This document shows, piece by piece, positions 1-8,619 of a stretch of 64,000 nt of DNA. The notes under the pieces were generated by a model. The model was not told the origin of the DNA. It made no database searches and saw only the letters and a program-made list of their open reading frames with translations. The number at the start of each line of letters is the position of its first letter. Within the stretch, counting starts at the first letter, position 1. Location of the stretch: contig NZ_CP065383.1 of the NCBI RefSeq assembly GCF_015775515.1, positions 1,550,001 through 1,614,000 on the forward strand, written 5' to 3'. The DNA comes from Atribacter laminatus (GTDB taxonomy: Bacteria; Atribacterota; Atribacteria; Atribacterales; Atribacteraceae). The translations under genes and the position numbers were made by a program.

Positions 1-2
1 TA

Positions 3-572
3 AAAGTTGCCACTATTAGCGATGCCTCCATCGAATGGGCTCATGAGCAGAGAACCAAAGCTTTTATTCAAGGAGTGCAAAATGTTGCTCCAGATATGGA
101 ATGGGTATTCAATGGTGGGAAGAGTAATCGAGAAATCGCTTATAGCACTGCAGAAGATATACTCCAGAGTTTCCCTGATGTCAATATTATGTTTGGTTAT
201 GATGCAGAAAATGTCTTGGGATCATTAGCGGCTTTTGAAGCGGCAGGGCGGGGAAACGCCAAGGATAGAATTCCAGTATCAGAGATTTTTGCCGGTGTGG
301 ATGGTTCGGTTCCCGAATTGGTAAAAGTTGCTGATCCAAACTCAGCTTTTAAACTCACTCTGGCTTTGCAACCAAAGAGCAACGCCAAAAAATGTATTGA
401 TATGCTGCTTAAAATAATTAATGGGGAATTGGATATGCATGCAACTGATAAAAACGAAGCCGTAGTATCTTTTGTTGTTAATGGATGGGATATGAGCAAG
501 GAAGAAATCGAACAATTCGTGAAAGATGAATGGGCATTGGAAGTTGATTTAGCTAAGGAAATAGGAGAATAG
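3..572 (+). CDS. Sugar ABC transporter substrate-binding protein, C-terminal part
   Basis: This is the last 189 codons of a periplasmic sugar-binding protein; the reading frame is open from the window edge, so the true start lies upstream. The visible part resembles the C-terminal lobe of ribose-type (Peripla_BP_4) binding proteins: a stretch near 195-260 with GYDAENVLGSLAAFEAAG matches the region where these proteins list the number and identity of bound effector, followed by a VDGS turn and an ALQPKSNAKK segment. The next genes are the matching ATPase and permease, so it most likely feeds that transporter. An internal ATG at 75 is not the start because the frame continues upstream with family-like sequence. 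The sugar bound cannot be told from this part. Confidence 0.85.
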   Translation, partial: KVATISDASIEWAHEQRTKAFIQGVQNVAPDMEWVFNGGKSNREIAYSTAEDILQSFPDVNIMFGYDAENVLGSLAAFEAAGRGNAKDRIPVSEIFAGVDGSVPELVKVADPNSAFKLTLALQPKSNAKKCIDMLLKIINGELDMHATDKNEAVVSFVVNGWDMSKEEIEQFVKDEWALEVDLAKEIGE

Positions 573-584
573 AAATGAAGTCTT

Positions 585-618
585 AGGGAGACGGGAGAAG
601 GTACGCTCCCATCTCCCT
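585..618 (+). terminator. Hairpin between binding-protein and ATPase genes
   Basis: Arms AGGGAGACGGGAG (585-597) and CTCCCATCTCCCT (606-618) pair over 13 positions with one mismatch. There is only a short T run after it, so it is more likely an attenuator or RNA-stabilising hairpin at the end of the binding-protein message than a full terminator. It is one of five hairpins in this window found directly after a binding-protein gene. Confidence 0.6.
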
Positions 619-638
619 ACTTTAGGAGAATTAATCCT

Positions 639-2150
639 ATGGAAGAAATCATTCTTGAGGTTCGTGAACTTTCTAAGAATTATCCTGGAGTTGCTGCATT
701 AAAAGGAATCAATTTGAATATAGGTCGCAATACCGTTCATTGTATCGTTGGGGAGAATGGAGCGGGGAAGTCAACCTTCATTAAGATATTGACTTGCGCT
801 GAAACCAGAAGTTCAGGGGAAATTATTTTTAATGGAAAAGAATTTAAGCCTCGATCGATACGTGAAGCGATGGATTTGGGGATTAGTACATTATTTCAAG
901 AACTCAACGTAGTAAACCAACTCACCGTTGAAGAGAATCTTATTTTAGGAAGAGAACCAAATCGATGTGGTGTCATTCAAAGAAGTGATCCCTCCGAAAG
1001 AGTTTTCCAGCTCATGAAAGAGTTTGCTCCCGATATTCCACTCAAGAAAAAAGTTGCTCAGCTTAGTTTTGCTGAAAAACAAGTCATTGAAATTGTCAAA
1101 GCTATTGCCGTGGATGCAAGCCTGTTAATTATGGATGAACCAACTGCTGCGGTTTCAGAGAATGAAACCAAACGTTTATTTGATATTATTCGTTTCTTGA
1201 AGGAAAAAAATATCACGGTAATTTATATCAGCCACATATTAGATGATATTTTTACTATAGGAGATGTGGTTACGGTGTTTCGCGATGGTGAAATTGTTGG
1301 AACAAAAAATGTGGTGGACATTGATCGGGATGAATTGATCCGAATGATGATTGGTAAAGTAACCGTGGATAAATATGTACCACGAACGGTTGAATATCAA
1401 AACAAGGTTTTGGAAGTAAATAATCTGACAACTCACAAGCTTAAAAATGTGAGCTTTCATCTGTATAAGGGTGAGATATTGGGGTTTTATGGTTTAAGAG
1501 GAGCGGGAAAAACTGAAATTGCCTTGGCTCTTTTTGGGTTAGACCGAGCATTGAATGGGGATATCCGGATTGAAGGAAAAAGTGTTTTATTTGATATTCC
1601 TCAAGACGCCATGATGAACGGTATATCCATGGTACCGGAAGAACGGCTAACTGAAGGATTAATTATGAAGCTTCCAGTGCGACCAAATATATCGATTACC
1701 AATCTAAGAGCTCTTTCCAATTTTGGAGTCATCCATAGCCAGGAAGATCGTAAAGTAGCGAGAAATTATGTTGATGCAATGAATATCAAGGTAAAACATA
1801 TTGAGCAAAAAGTAGCGACTCTCAGCGGTGGAAACCAACAGAAGGTTGTGGTTTCAAAATACCTGCATGCCGGTTCTAATATTCTATTGATGGATGAACC
1901 CACCCGGGGAGTGGACATTGGTGCCAAGGAAGAAATTCATCGTATTATAAGAAGTTTAGCCGAGAAGAGAAAGTCAATCATCGTTTTTTCTTCAGAATAT
2001 CCGGAGATTTTTAATCTCTGTGATCGCATTTATTTACTCCGAGATGGTCAAATTGTGAAGGAAGTAAAAAATCAAGAGGCGAATCCTGAAGAAATTTTAC
2101 ATATTATCACCCGCGGGAAGAGGGTTCATTATGAATATCAAGCTGAGTAG
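639..2150 (+). CDS. Ribose/galactose-type sugar ABC transporter, two-domain ATPase
   Basis: This 503-residue protein is a fused two-domain ATPase of the RbsA/MglA type that powers sugar uptake from the cytoplasmic face. Domain 1 has Walker A GENGAGKS (residues 38-45), a degenerate signature LSFAEKQ and Walker B LLIMDEPT. Domain 2 has the usual altered P-loop GLRGAGKT, an intact signature LSGGNQQK and Walker B ILLMDEPTRGVD. Degenerate first signatures are normal in this family. Length is typical (about 500). It starts at ATG 639 after a TTAGGAGAAT ribosome site and overlaps the permease gene by 20 bases, so the two are translationally coupled. Substrate is not predictable from the ATPase. Confidence 0.93.
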   Translation: MEEIILEVRELSKNYPGVAALKGINLNIGRNTVHCIVGENGAGKSTFIKILTCAETRSSGEIIFNGKEFKPRSIREAMDLGISTLFQELNVVNQLTVEENLILGREPNRCGVIQRSDPSERVFQLMKEFAPDIPLKKKVAQLSFAEKQVIEIVKAIAVDASLLIMDEPTAAVSENETKRLFDIIRFLKEKNITVIYISHILDDIFTIGDVVTVFRDGEIVGTKNVVDIDRDELIRMMIGKVTVDKYVPRTVEYQNKVLEVNNLTTHKLKNVSFHLYKGEILGFYGLRGAGKTEIALALFGLDRALNGDIRIEGKSVLFDIPQDAMMNGISMVPEERLTEGLIMKLPVRPNISITNLRALSNFGVIHSQEDRKVARNYVDAMNIKVKHIEQKVATLSGGNQQKVVVSKYLHAGSNILLMDEPTRGVDIGAKEEIHRIIRSLAEKRKSIIVFSSEYPEIFNLCDRIYLLRDGQIVKEVKNQEANPEEILHIITRGKRVHYEYQAE

Positions 2151-3081
2151 CGGCTTTATGCAAAAAATGGTTATTGTTGGGGTTTTGTTACTGATTATTA
2201 TTGTTCTTTCTTTTCTTTCTAAATCGTTTCTAACCGTGACCAATTTTAACAATGTTACCCGGCAGGTCGCTTTTGTGGTCATCACCGGTTGTGCCATCAC
2301 GCCTCTGATGATTTCGGGTAACTTTGATTTATCGATAGGAAGCGTATTGGGTCTTACAGGAATGCTCTCAGCCCTCTTTGTTACTCAATCGATTCCCCTA
2401 TGGTTTTCAATTATTCTTTCAACACTAGTGGGAAGCGCAATCGGCCTTTTAAACGGACTGATGGTGGTCAAATTGAAAATCCCTTCTATTATCGCTACCT
2501 TGGGAACCATGTATGCAGCTCGGGGGTTGGCATTAGTCATCAGCGGTGGGAATAGTATCCACATGGGGTTAGGAAAGAGTTTTACTGTCTTGGGGCGAGG
2601 ATATCTTGGTGGGATACCCATTATTTTCATCATCATGTTTTTAACCATTTTCCTTTTTTATTTTATCGAAAGCAAAACCATTTTAGGTCGTTATACGTTT
2701 GCCATTGGTGGGAATAAAAGAACTGCGCTCCTTTCGGGAATCAACGTTGGTTCAATTATTATCTTGCTTTATTTCCTGGTTGGAACTTTGACCGGGTTTT
2801 CGGGTACTTTAATGGCTTCCCGCTTGGGAGTTGGCCAAGCAATGGTCGGATCCGGCTTTGAGTTTGATGTTATCGTGGCTGTGGTGTTAGGCGGAACCAG
2901 TATCGAAGGAGGAGAAGGATCAATATTTGGTATGTTGATTGGGGCTTTTATTGTTGGTTTTATTGCCAATGGTCTCAATTTGATGGGAATTCATTCTTTT
3001 TATCAAAGTATTGTCAAGGGTGTGGTTTTGGTAGGAGCGGTTCTTTTGGATCAAAAATTGAAAGGAAGAATCGCTGATTAA
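2131..3081 (+). CDS. Ribose-type sugar ABC transporter permease
   Basis: This 316-residue very hydrophobic protein is a BPD_transp_2 (RbsC/XylH-like) permease with about eight to ten membrane segments. It carries the family hallmarks GNFDLSIGSVLGLTG early and VVLGGTSIEGGEGSIFG late. The start at ATG 2131 overlaps the end of the ATPase gene by 20 bases. With the upstream binding protein and ATPase it makes a complete binding protein/ATPase/permease set. It is followed after 46 bases by a glycosidase-like gene, which suggests the imported sugar or oligosaccharide is cut or modified by that product. Confidence 0.93.
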   Translation: MNIKLSSGFMQKMVIVGVLLLIIIVLSFLSKSFLTVTNFNNVTRQVAFVVITGCAITPLMISGNFDLSIGSVLGLTGMLSALFVTQSIPLWFSIILSTLVGSAIGLLNGLMVVKLKIPSIIATLGTMYAARGLALVISGGNSIHMGLGKSFTVLGRGYLGGIPIIFIIMFLTIFLFYFIESKTILGRYTFAIGGNKRTALLSGINVGSIIILLYFLVGTLTGFSGTLMASRLGVGQAMVGSGFEFDVIVAVVLGGTSIEGGEGSIFGMLIGAFIVGFIANGLNLMGIHSFYQSIVKGVVLVGAVLLDQKLKGRIAD

Positions 3082-3127
3082 AATATTGATTGTTTTTTAA
3101 AATGAAAAGTATTGACGGGGTAGGGAT

Positions 3128-4567
3128 ATGAGTAAAAAATCATTTCAAAATCGGATTGCTTTTGGGGTTTGGCTAAATGATTTTCGCAGCACACCGATAT
3201 TGGATGATACGTGGCCAAGCGTATTGATTGATCAGCAAATCATAAGCGATTTTCAAAAAACCATGGATTTTTTAAAGAAAGCTGGTTATACCGATATCGA
3301 TTTGTTTGGTCTGCTTACCAATCGAGATTGGCCATTGGATATCGAGAGTGTTTTAACCATTGAGAGAAAAAATCAAGTCGATCACCTTATTCATATCATT
3401 CAGTCCAGCGATTTGCAACTCATATACGGTTTAGGAGTCTATAGCTGGGGTTTTGACACGATTATTCAAAACAATCCAGAAGTTCGAGGGACCAACTCTT
3501 CAGCTTTATGTGGTTCGCAAGGTAAGTCTCAAGAACTGATGGAGAAAGTGATTGATTTTATCGGGAGAAACTTTGCTGTGGATGGATATCATTTAGAAGC
3601 TGCTGACCAAGGTCGTTGTCGCTGTGAAAAATGCATTCAGGAAGGTGATGTTGATTATTATAACCGCTTAAACCGACAAACGGCTGCTTACATACGAAAC
3701 CGTTGGCCGGGAAAGAAACTACTAGTGAATACTTCCGGGTATCTTCCCTGGGGAGACTGGATGAACGAAGCAGAACGTCGTTCGGTTTTGGATTTAGGGA
3801 AGAATATTGATATTTTTATCGATGGCGGTAATCATGGACAGTTTATTCATGAAAATGATCGAGCGGTTTTTATTGATAGATTACCCTGTGACTATGGGAC
3901 TTCAGGTGGGTTTTGGATTTATCCACCCCAACGTTTTGATCGAAACCGCTGGTTTCTTCCCTATATTTTGCGATCAACCACTCATCTTCGCAATCTATAT
4001 CGAGATGGGAGCCGATCCTGTGAATTGTATTTGGGACCCCTGATCAATCCCAGTACCGAGATGAATATCTTCTGTTTAGGACGTTTTCTTCAGGATGTCG
4101 ATCAAAATCCTCTCGATATTATTGAGGAAGGAGTCGAAGAGTTATACCATATTAAAGACCCAGCGCAAAGAAGCAACTTCGTCGAACTATTTCACAATGC
4201 CGAGTCAGCTTTTTTTAATAACTGGTCTCCCCATCGCCTGACTAATATTCCAGAGTTTTATTCCGACGGGATCGATTCTCTCTTTCAATGGTCAAAATTA
4301 CATCGAGATCGAGCGATACCAGGTGAGCTCTTTCTTGATTCTCTTACCGGTCAATATCCTCCTTTTCCAGTTTATCTTACCGTACACCTGGATAAAGAGA
4401 GAAGAGAAAGTTACCAAAGAGAATTGATGGATCTTTTACCATTGGTGAAAAGTTTATTAAAAGTCAATGGTGGAAACCACCACAAGATAGAGACTATTCA
4501 TCTTTGTATTCAAAACACCATTCAAGATATTGAGATGGTCAAAAATCTTCAGGAACTGAACCAATAA
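3128..4567 (+). CDS. Glycosidase-like barrel protein with CxCExC motif
   Basis: This 479-residue protein has no signal peptide and so is probably cytoplasmic. I cannot assign it to a numbered family with certainty. It looks like a TIM-barrel carbohydrate enzyme: residues 153-169 read GYHLEAADQGRCRCEKC, an acidic residue (E157) at a strand end followed by a CxCxxC cluster (C164, C166, C169). A matching motif occurs in the 567-residue protein at 9876. The pattern resembles that of DUF4838 and related barrel hydrolases. It lacks the N-terminal domain of the longer protein. It starts at ATG 3128 and sits directly behind a sugar permease. The most likely role is hydrolysis or modification of an imported glycoside; the catalytic residues are inferred. 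Confidence 0.6.
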   Translation: MSKKSFQNRIAFGVWLNDFRSTPILDDTWPSVLIDQQIISDFQKTMDFLKKAGYTDIDLFGLLTNRDWPLDIESVLTIERKNQVDHLIHIIQSSDLQLIYGLGVYSWGFDTIIQNNPEVRGTNSSALCGSQGKSQELMEKVIDFIGRNFAVDGYHLEAADQGRCRCEKCIQEGDVDYYNRLNRQTAAYIRNRWPGKKLLVNTSGYLPWGDWMNEAERRSVLDLGKNIDIFIDGGNHGQFIHENDRAVFIDRLPCDYGTSGGFWIYPPQRFDRNRWFLPYILRSTTHLRNLYRDGSRSCELYLGPLINPSTEMNIFCLGRFLQDVDQNPLDIIEEGVEELYHIKDPAQRSNFVELFHNAESAFFNNWSPHRLTNIPEFYSDGIDSLFQWSKLHRDRAIPGELFLDSLTGQYPPFPVYLTVHLDKERRESYQRELMDLLPLVKSLLKVNGGNHHKIETIHLCIQNTIQDIEMVKNLQELNQ

Positions 4568-4598
4568 AAACGCCTTTAACCATGAAGGAGGTCATTCT

Positions 4599-4976
4599 AT
4601 GGCAATTGGGAAAAAAGTATGGGTTATTCCAGATGGTGAGCTTCCCCGAAAAGAACTAGGAAGGTGGGATTCTCATGAAGCGATCATGATTCTTAATACC
4701 AATCCTTTTGAGGTAAAAATACGAGTCACGGTCTATTTTAAGGATCAAGAGCCGGTAGAGGGGATCATACTCAAATTAGGGGCTAAGCGAATGTTTGATT
4801 TCCGAGTTGATCGACCTGAGGAATTTGGCGGATATGCCATGCCAGCCGGGAAAGCATATTCTTTGGTTCTTAGCTGTGATCATCCCATAGTCGTGGAATA
4901 TTCCCGCTTGCTCTCCCTTGGTGAATGTTTCGGAATGTTTACTACCATTCCTTATTTTGAAGAGGAAATTAATTAA
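4599..4976 (+). CDS. Anabaena sensory rhodopsin transducer (ASRT) family protein
   Basis: This 125-residue protein matches the ASRT family (PF07100) along its whole length: the WVIPDGELP start, the SHEAIMILNTN segment, ITVYF-type strand (RVTVYFKDQEPV) and a late HPIVVEYSRL segment line up with the cyanobacterial protein as I remember it. In cyanobacteria the founder signals from a retinal photoreceptor, but no rhodopsin gene is here. Homologues elsewhere sit beside sugar genes, and comparative work has proposed the fold binds small molecules. Flanked by a sugar permease/glycosidase pair and a sugar-binding protein, it is probably a sugar-responsive or sugar-processing accessory protein. The start follows a strong AGGAGG site. 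Family assignment is confident, function is not. Confidence 0.8.
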   Translation: MAIGKKVWVIPDGELPRKELGRWDSHEAIMILNTNPFEVKIRVTVYFKDQEPVEGIILKLGAKRMFDFRVDRPEEFGGYAMPAGKAYSLVLSCDHPIVVEYSRLLSLGECFGMFTTIPYFEEEIN

Positions 4977-5081
4977 ATCTTGGAAATGAATGAAGGAGGT
5001 GAGGAAACCAGTATTCACTTTGAATCGTGTTGTTAAAAAAAGTTAGGTTGCTTAGTAAAAAATATTTACAGGAGGGTTTAT

Positions 5082-6170
5082 ATGAGAAAAAGATCGGTAT
5101 TTTCTATCCGTTGTATGGTTATGCTAATTATGTTGGTTTTTTTAGTAGGAACGGCAATGGCCCAGGAACAAGTATTAATGGAAACCAGAGGTCCCCAAGG
5201 AGAAGAACCCACTTGGTATAGTGATGTCACCTTAACTCCAGAAGAAATGCAAAAAGTAAAAGAAGGAAACTACAAAGCAGCTTATTTGATGCATACTTCA
5301 TCTGATTTTGCTAATGCTCTCATGGCGGGTGCCAAAGATCTTTTTAATGAACTGGGAATTGAATTAGTGGTAACGACGGATGCTGCCATGGATCCAACCA
5401 AGCAAAAAACCGATGTGGAAACTGCCCTGGCCCTTAAGCCTGACATTATTCTAACCTTGGTTATCGATCCAGTTGCTGGTGCTGAAGCCTTCCGGCCTGC
5501 AGTAGAAGCTGGAGTGAAGTTGGTATTTATGAGCAACCTTCCTGATGGATATGTTCAGGGAAAAGATTATGTTGGAATTGTTACTGACGACCTTTTTGGT
5601 ATGGGGAAAGTTGCTGCTGAGATGTTGGCTGATGCTTTAGGTGGGAAGGGGAAGATTGCCTGGCTGTTCCATGATGCCAGTTATTATGTCACCAATCAGC
5701 GAGACAACGCTTTTAAAACCGTGATCCAACAAAACTATCCCGATATTGAAATTGTAGCTGAACAGGGCATTGCCAATCCAGCTGACTCTGAAACGATTGC
5801 TTCAGCGCTCATAACCCAGCACCCGGAAATCACTGGATTTTATGTTCCTTGGGATACGCCGGCTGAAGGAGTTGTCGCTGCCTGTCGCGCAGCAAAAAGA
5901 CCAGATATTAAAATTGTCACCTTAGATCTGGGTGCCAACAATGCTCTCGATATGGCACAAGAAGGCAATGTTGTCGGTATCGCTGCTGACTTGGCTTACA
6001 TGCTCGGTTATACCAAGGCGATGTTGGGAGTCTATGGAGTACTGGAAAAACCAGCACCACCATTTGTGATTGTTCCTGCTATTAAAGTAACCAAAGAAAA
6101 TTTGGTAGAAGGTTGGAGAGAATCGCTTCATCAAGATCCACCTCCTGAAATAATGGACATGTATAATTAA
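5082..6170 (+). CDS. Sugar ABC transporter substrate-binding protein
   Basis: This 362-residue exported protein is a Peripla_BP_4-type (ribose/autoinducer-like) binding protein. The N-terminus has two arginines, a hydrophobic core and a signal peptidase site after GTAMA (about residue 27). A lead segment of about 40 residues precedes the first strand (KAAYLMHTSSDFANALMAG), a little longer than in E. coli RbsB. Motifs such as DPVAGAEAFRPAVEAGVKL and KIVTLDLGANNALDMA match the two-lobed fold. It starts at ATG 5082 with an AGGAGG site. It is followed by a perfect hairpin and then the ATPase gene, as in the other systems of this window. Substrate unknown. Confidence 0.9.
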   Translation: MRKRSVFSIRCMVMLIMLVFLVGTAMAQEQVLMETRGPQGEEPTWYSDVTLTPEEMQKVKEGNYKAAYLMHTSSDFANALMAGAKDLFNELGIELVVTTDAAMDPTKQKTDVETALALKPDIILTLVIDPVAGAEAFRPAVEAGVKLVFMSNLPDGYVQGKDYVGIVTDDLFGMGKVAAEMLADALGGKGKIAWLFHDASYYVTNQRDNAFKTVIQQNYPDIEIVAEQGIANPADSETIASALITQHPEITGFYVPWDTPAEGVVAACRAAKRPDIKIVTLDLGANNALDMAQEGNVVGIAADLAYMLGYTKAMLGVYGVLEKPAPPFVIVPAIKVTKENLVEGWRESLHQDPPPEIMDMYN

Positions 6171-6310
6171 AACCAATAATTATCCTATGGAGCTAAAGAT
6201 ACAAACGCAGAATGAGAACCATTATCTTACAGTACTTTTTTTCTAAAAAAGTTTTCGAGGAGCATGGTTTTTCAAGCCTGTAAGTGGGTTTCCAAGTAGG
6301 AAAATAAACT

Positions 6311-6342
6311 AAAGTGGGGAGTAAAAAATTACTCCCCACTTT
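6311..6342 (+). terminator. Perfect 14-bp hairpin between binding-protein and ATPase genes
   Basis: The arms AAAGTGGGGAGTAA (6311-6324) and TTACTCCCCACTTT (6329-6342) are exact reverse complements around an AAAA loop. It lies 19 bases before the ATPase start and has no long T tract, so partial termination or 3'-end protection of the binding-protein message is likely. Confidence 0.75.
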
Positions 6343-6361
6343 GATGAGAAAGGATTTTTTT

Positions 6362-7864
6362 ATGTCAACGCCGGTTTTAGAATGCCGTCAAATCTGTAAA
6401 TCTTTTGGTGGGGTACCCGTTTTAAACAATGTAGATTTTATTCTTGAGAAAGGTGAAATACACGCATTAGTTGGTCAGAATGGCGCCGGCAAATCAACTT
6501 TAATGAAAATTATTAACGGAGTCTATAACCGGGATAGTGGTGATATTTTAATCGAAGGGGAAGAACAGGTTTATAAATCTGCTCAAGAAGCGCGCAAGGC
6601 TGGAATTAGCATGGTGTTCCAAGATTTTAGCTTGGTGCCTACTCTGACAGTTGCCCAAAATATTTTTTTAGCTCGAGAATTATCAGGTGGACGTGTCGTA
6701 TTAGACGATCGAAGAATGGAGGAGATAACCCAAAAACTTCTTGATTCGATCGGAATCGATATTTCCATTCATCCCCGGGAAAATGTTGAAAATTTGAGCG
6801 TCGGCTCAAAACAATTAGTTGAAATAGCGAAAGCTCTTTCAACCGATTCAAAAATACTAATCTTCGATGAGCCCACAGCATCTCTCTCCCAAGCTGAAAT
6901 ATCTTCATTGTTTAGCGTTATTCAAAATTTAAAAAAGAAAGGGATTTCGATCATTTACATTTCCCATTATTTAAAAGATATTTTTAAGTTATGTGATTCG
7001 GTAACTGTTTTACGAGATGGAGTCAACGTTTTATCCCAACCGATTTCAGAAACATCATTAGAAAAAGTTATTGATGCCATGGTTGGGAAGAAAGTTGGAA
7101 ATAGGATTAGTTGGGAAAGAAGCCAGCGAGGTGGCGAAGAAAAACCGCTCCTATCGGTTCGAAACCTTTCTACTGATTCGATTCACCAAATCAGTTTTGA
7201 TCTTTGGCCTGGTGAGATAGTTGGTTTGGCTGGACTATTAGGAAGCGGACGTACCGAAATATTTAAAGCTCTTTTTGGCTTGGATCCTATAAAAAGTGGA
7301 GAAATATTTATTCAGGGTGAAAAATCAACTATTCTATCGGTTCCCGATGCTCTAAAGCACGGGCTGGGTTTGGTCCCAGAGGATCGACGAAATCAGGGTC
7401 TTATTATGGATTTTTCAATTAATGAAAATATCTTGCTTCCTCTAATGAACAAACTGACTCAGCTCATTTTAATCAATGATCAAAAAGGGAAAGAAATCAG
7501 TCAAAAATTTGTCAGTGATTTTAAAGTGAAATGTGATGGTATTGAACAACAGGTTCGGTATCTTTCCGGCGGTAATCAACAAAAAGTTGTCGTTGCTAAA
7601 AATGTGGCCAATCAACCAAAAATCGTTCTCCTTGATGATCCAACATTTGGAGTGGACATTCAATCGAAATGGGAAATTATGAATATAGTTAAAGAATTTG
7701 CCCGATTGGGGAACGGTGTTTTATTTATTTCTTCCGAGTTTGGAGAAATAGCCTCTTTCTGTGATCGGGTGTTGGTGGTTAAAAAAGGAGAGATAATTGA
7801 AACAATTGTTAATTGTAATGAACAAAGCCTTGATGAAGAAGCCCTCTTGAAGATGGTGCAGTAG
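6362..7864 (+). CDS. Ribose-type sugar ABC transporter, two-domain ATPase
   Basis: This 500-residue two-domain sugar ATPase has Walker A GQNGAGKS (residues 38-45), a modified first signature LSVGSKQ, Walker B ILIFDEPTASL, a second P-loop GLLGSGRT and second signature LSGGNQQK. The second Walker B reads IVLLDDPTFGVD: the catalytic glutamate is replaced by aspartate, unlike the other ATPases here. I place the start at ATG 6362, behind GAGAAAGGA; an in-frame GTG at 6314 lies inside the upstream hairpin and would add 16 unrelated residues. The partner permease lies about 1 kb downstream because a group II intron and repeats have been inserted between them. Confidence 0.92.
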   Translation: MSTPVLECRQICKSFGGVPVLNNVDFILEKGEIHALVGQNGAGKSTLMKIINGVYNRDSGDILIEGEEQVYKSAQEARKAGISMVFQDFSLVPTLTVAQNIFLARELSGGRVVLDDRRMEEITQKLLDSIGIDISIHPRENVENLSVGSKQLVEIAKALSTDSKILIFDEPTASLSQAEISSLFSVIQNLKKKGISIIYISHYLKDIFKLCDSVTVLRDGVNVLSQPISETSLEKVIDAMVGKKVGNRISWERSQRGGEEKPLLSVRNLSTDSIHQISFDLWPGEIVGLAGLLGSGRTEIFKALFGLDPIKSGEIFIQGEKSTILSVPDALKHGLGLVPEDRRNQGLIMDFSINENILLPLMNKLTQLILINDQKGKEISQKFVSDFKVKCDGIEQQVRYLSGGNQQKVVVAKNVANQPKIVLLDDPTFGVDIQSKWEIMNIVKEFARLGNGVLFISSEFGEIASFCDRVLVVKKGEIIETIVNCNEQSLDEEALLKMVQ

Positions 7865-7923
7865 GTTTTATTGGTTTTCAGATTGATTTAATTTTTTATT
7901 CATAATCCATGCTAAGTCATTAT

Positions 7924-7959
7924 TTAGTTCCTTCTCCCTTGATGGGAGAAGGCGAGGAT
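7924..7959 (+). repeat. Left half of dispersed repeat family A, with hairpin
   Basis: The block contains CTTCTCCC (7931-7938) and GGGAGAAG (7944-7951) as a perfect 8-bp hairpin and ends GGCGAGGAT. Related copies occur at about 20936-20985 and 51888-51935, and inverted near 40760-40800. In intact copies GAGGAT continues straight into GAGGGTGAAA; here that continuation only resumes at 8620, after the intron. Confidence 0.8.
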
Positions 7960-8619
7960 TTGTGCCCGGCATGGGCCTATTCTATAGGGTGAAAATCCCG
8001 AACGACGAAGGGAATCGTAGTCGTTAGCTCAAGGCAAGGGTGTCCACCGTGAGGTGGAATCTGAAGGAAGCCAGCGGCAAATCTCCGGCCTGAGGAACAC
8101 GAACCTCAAGCGAGGCTCTTGACAAGTGGATGAGCTTGCATCCCAAAGCGAAATCCTGATTCCCAAAGGTGTCAGGAGTACATGAGGCAGGTAGATGGAG
8201 AGACAGAATAGGCTCTTACCCGGGGAGGCCTGCTGGCCGGCCGGGCCATCCGGTAAGGGACATCATATTCAAAAGTGTCCGTGAACCAGCAGGAGTCAGC
8301 AGAGGCCATAGTACTTAAGAAAAAGGAAGGGCCAAACGAAAGGAATGGGAGTCACGTCATGAGTTCAGACCAAAAACACCGACAGCCGAATATCTCGAAT
8401 GAGAGCTTCCTCAAAGGGGAAACGGTGAATCCGTCTTCCTTCCGAGAAGTGCCGAGTTCCCGTCGTGCACCCCGACGCCAGCCTCCCAACGAAGCACTCG
8501 GTTGGTAAGTATAAAAGGCAAATACCAGAAGCTTCGGGTATCCTTTTGAACCGCCGTATACCGAACGGTACGTACGGTGGTGTGGGGGGACGGGGGTTAG
8601 TCGCCCCCTCCTACCCGGT
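7960..8619 (+). mobile_element. Group IIC intron lacking its maturase gene
   Basis: The RNA core of a bacterial group II intron of subclass C is present from domain I to VI. Visible landmarks are the 5' segment GTGCCCGGCATGGG, TAGGGTGAAAATCCCGAAC, CAAGGGTGTCC, GGAATCTGAAGGAAGCC, TGAGGAACACGAAC, ACCCGGGGAGG, the domain V hairpin at 8548-8584 (GAACCGCC...GGTGGTGTG around GAACGG) and a GC-rich domain VI ending CTACCCGGT. They match the Oceanobacillus-type IIC intron as I remember it. Domain IV is only about 225 bases, with no room for a reverse transcriptase of about 400 residues. The ORF at 8275-8508 overlaps the core and at best keeps a start fragment of the maturase. The first intron base is T where G is expected. 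The intron sits 8 bases after a hairpin, the usual IIC target. Confidence 0.9.

Noticed and set aside
4599-4976. A light-sensing system based on the ASRT-like protein
   Set aside because: No rhodopsin gene or retinal synthesis gene is in the window; the sugar context fits better.
8275-8508. 77-codon frame as an independent gene
   Set aside because: It lies inside the intron core (domains III-IV) and overlaps structured RNA; at most it retains a start fragment of the lost maturase.
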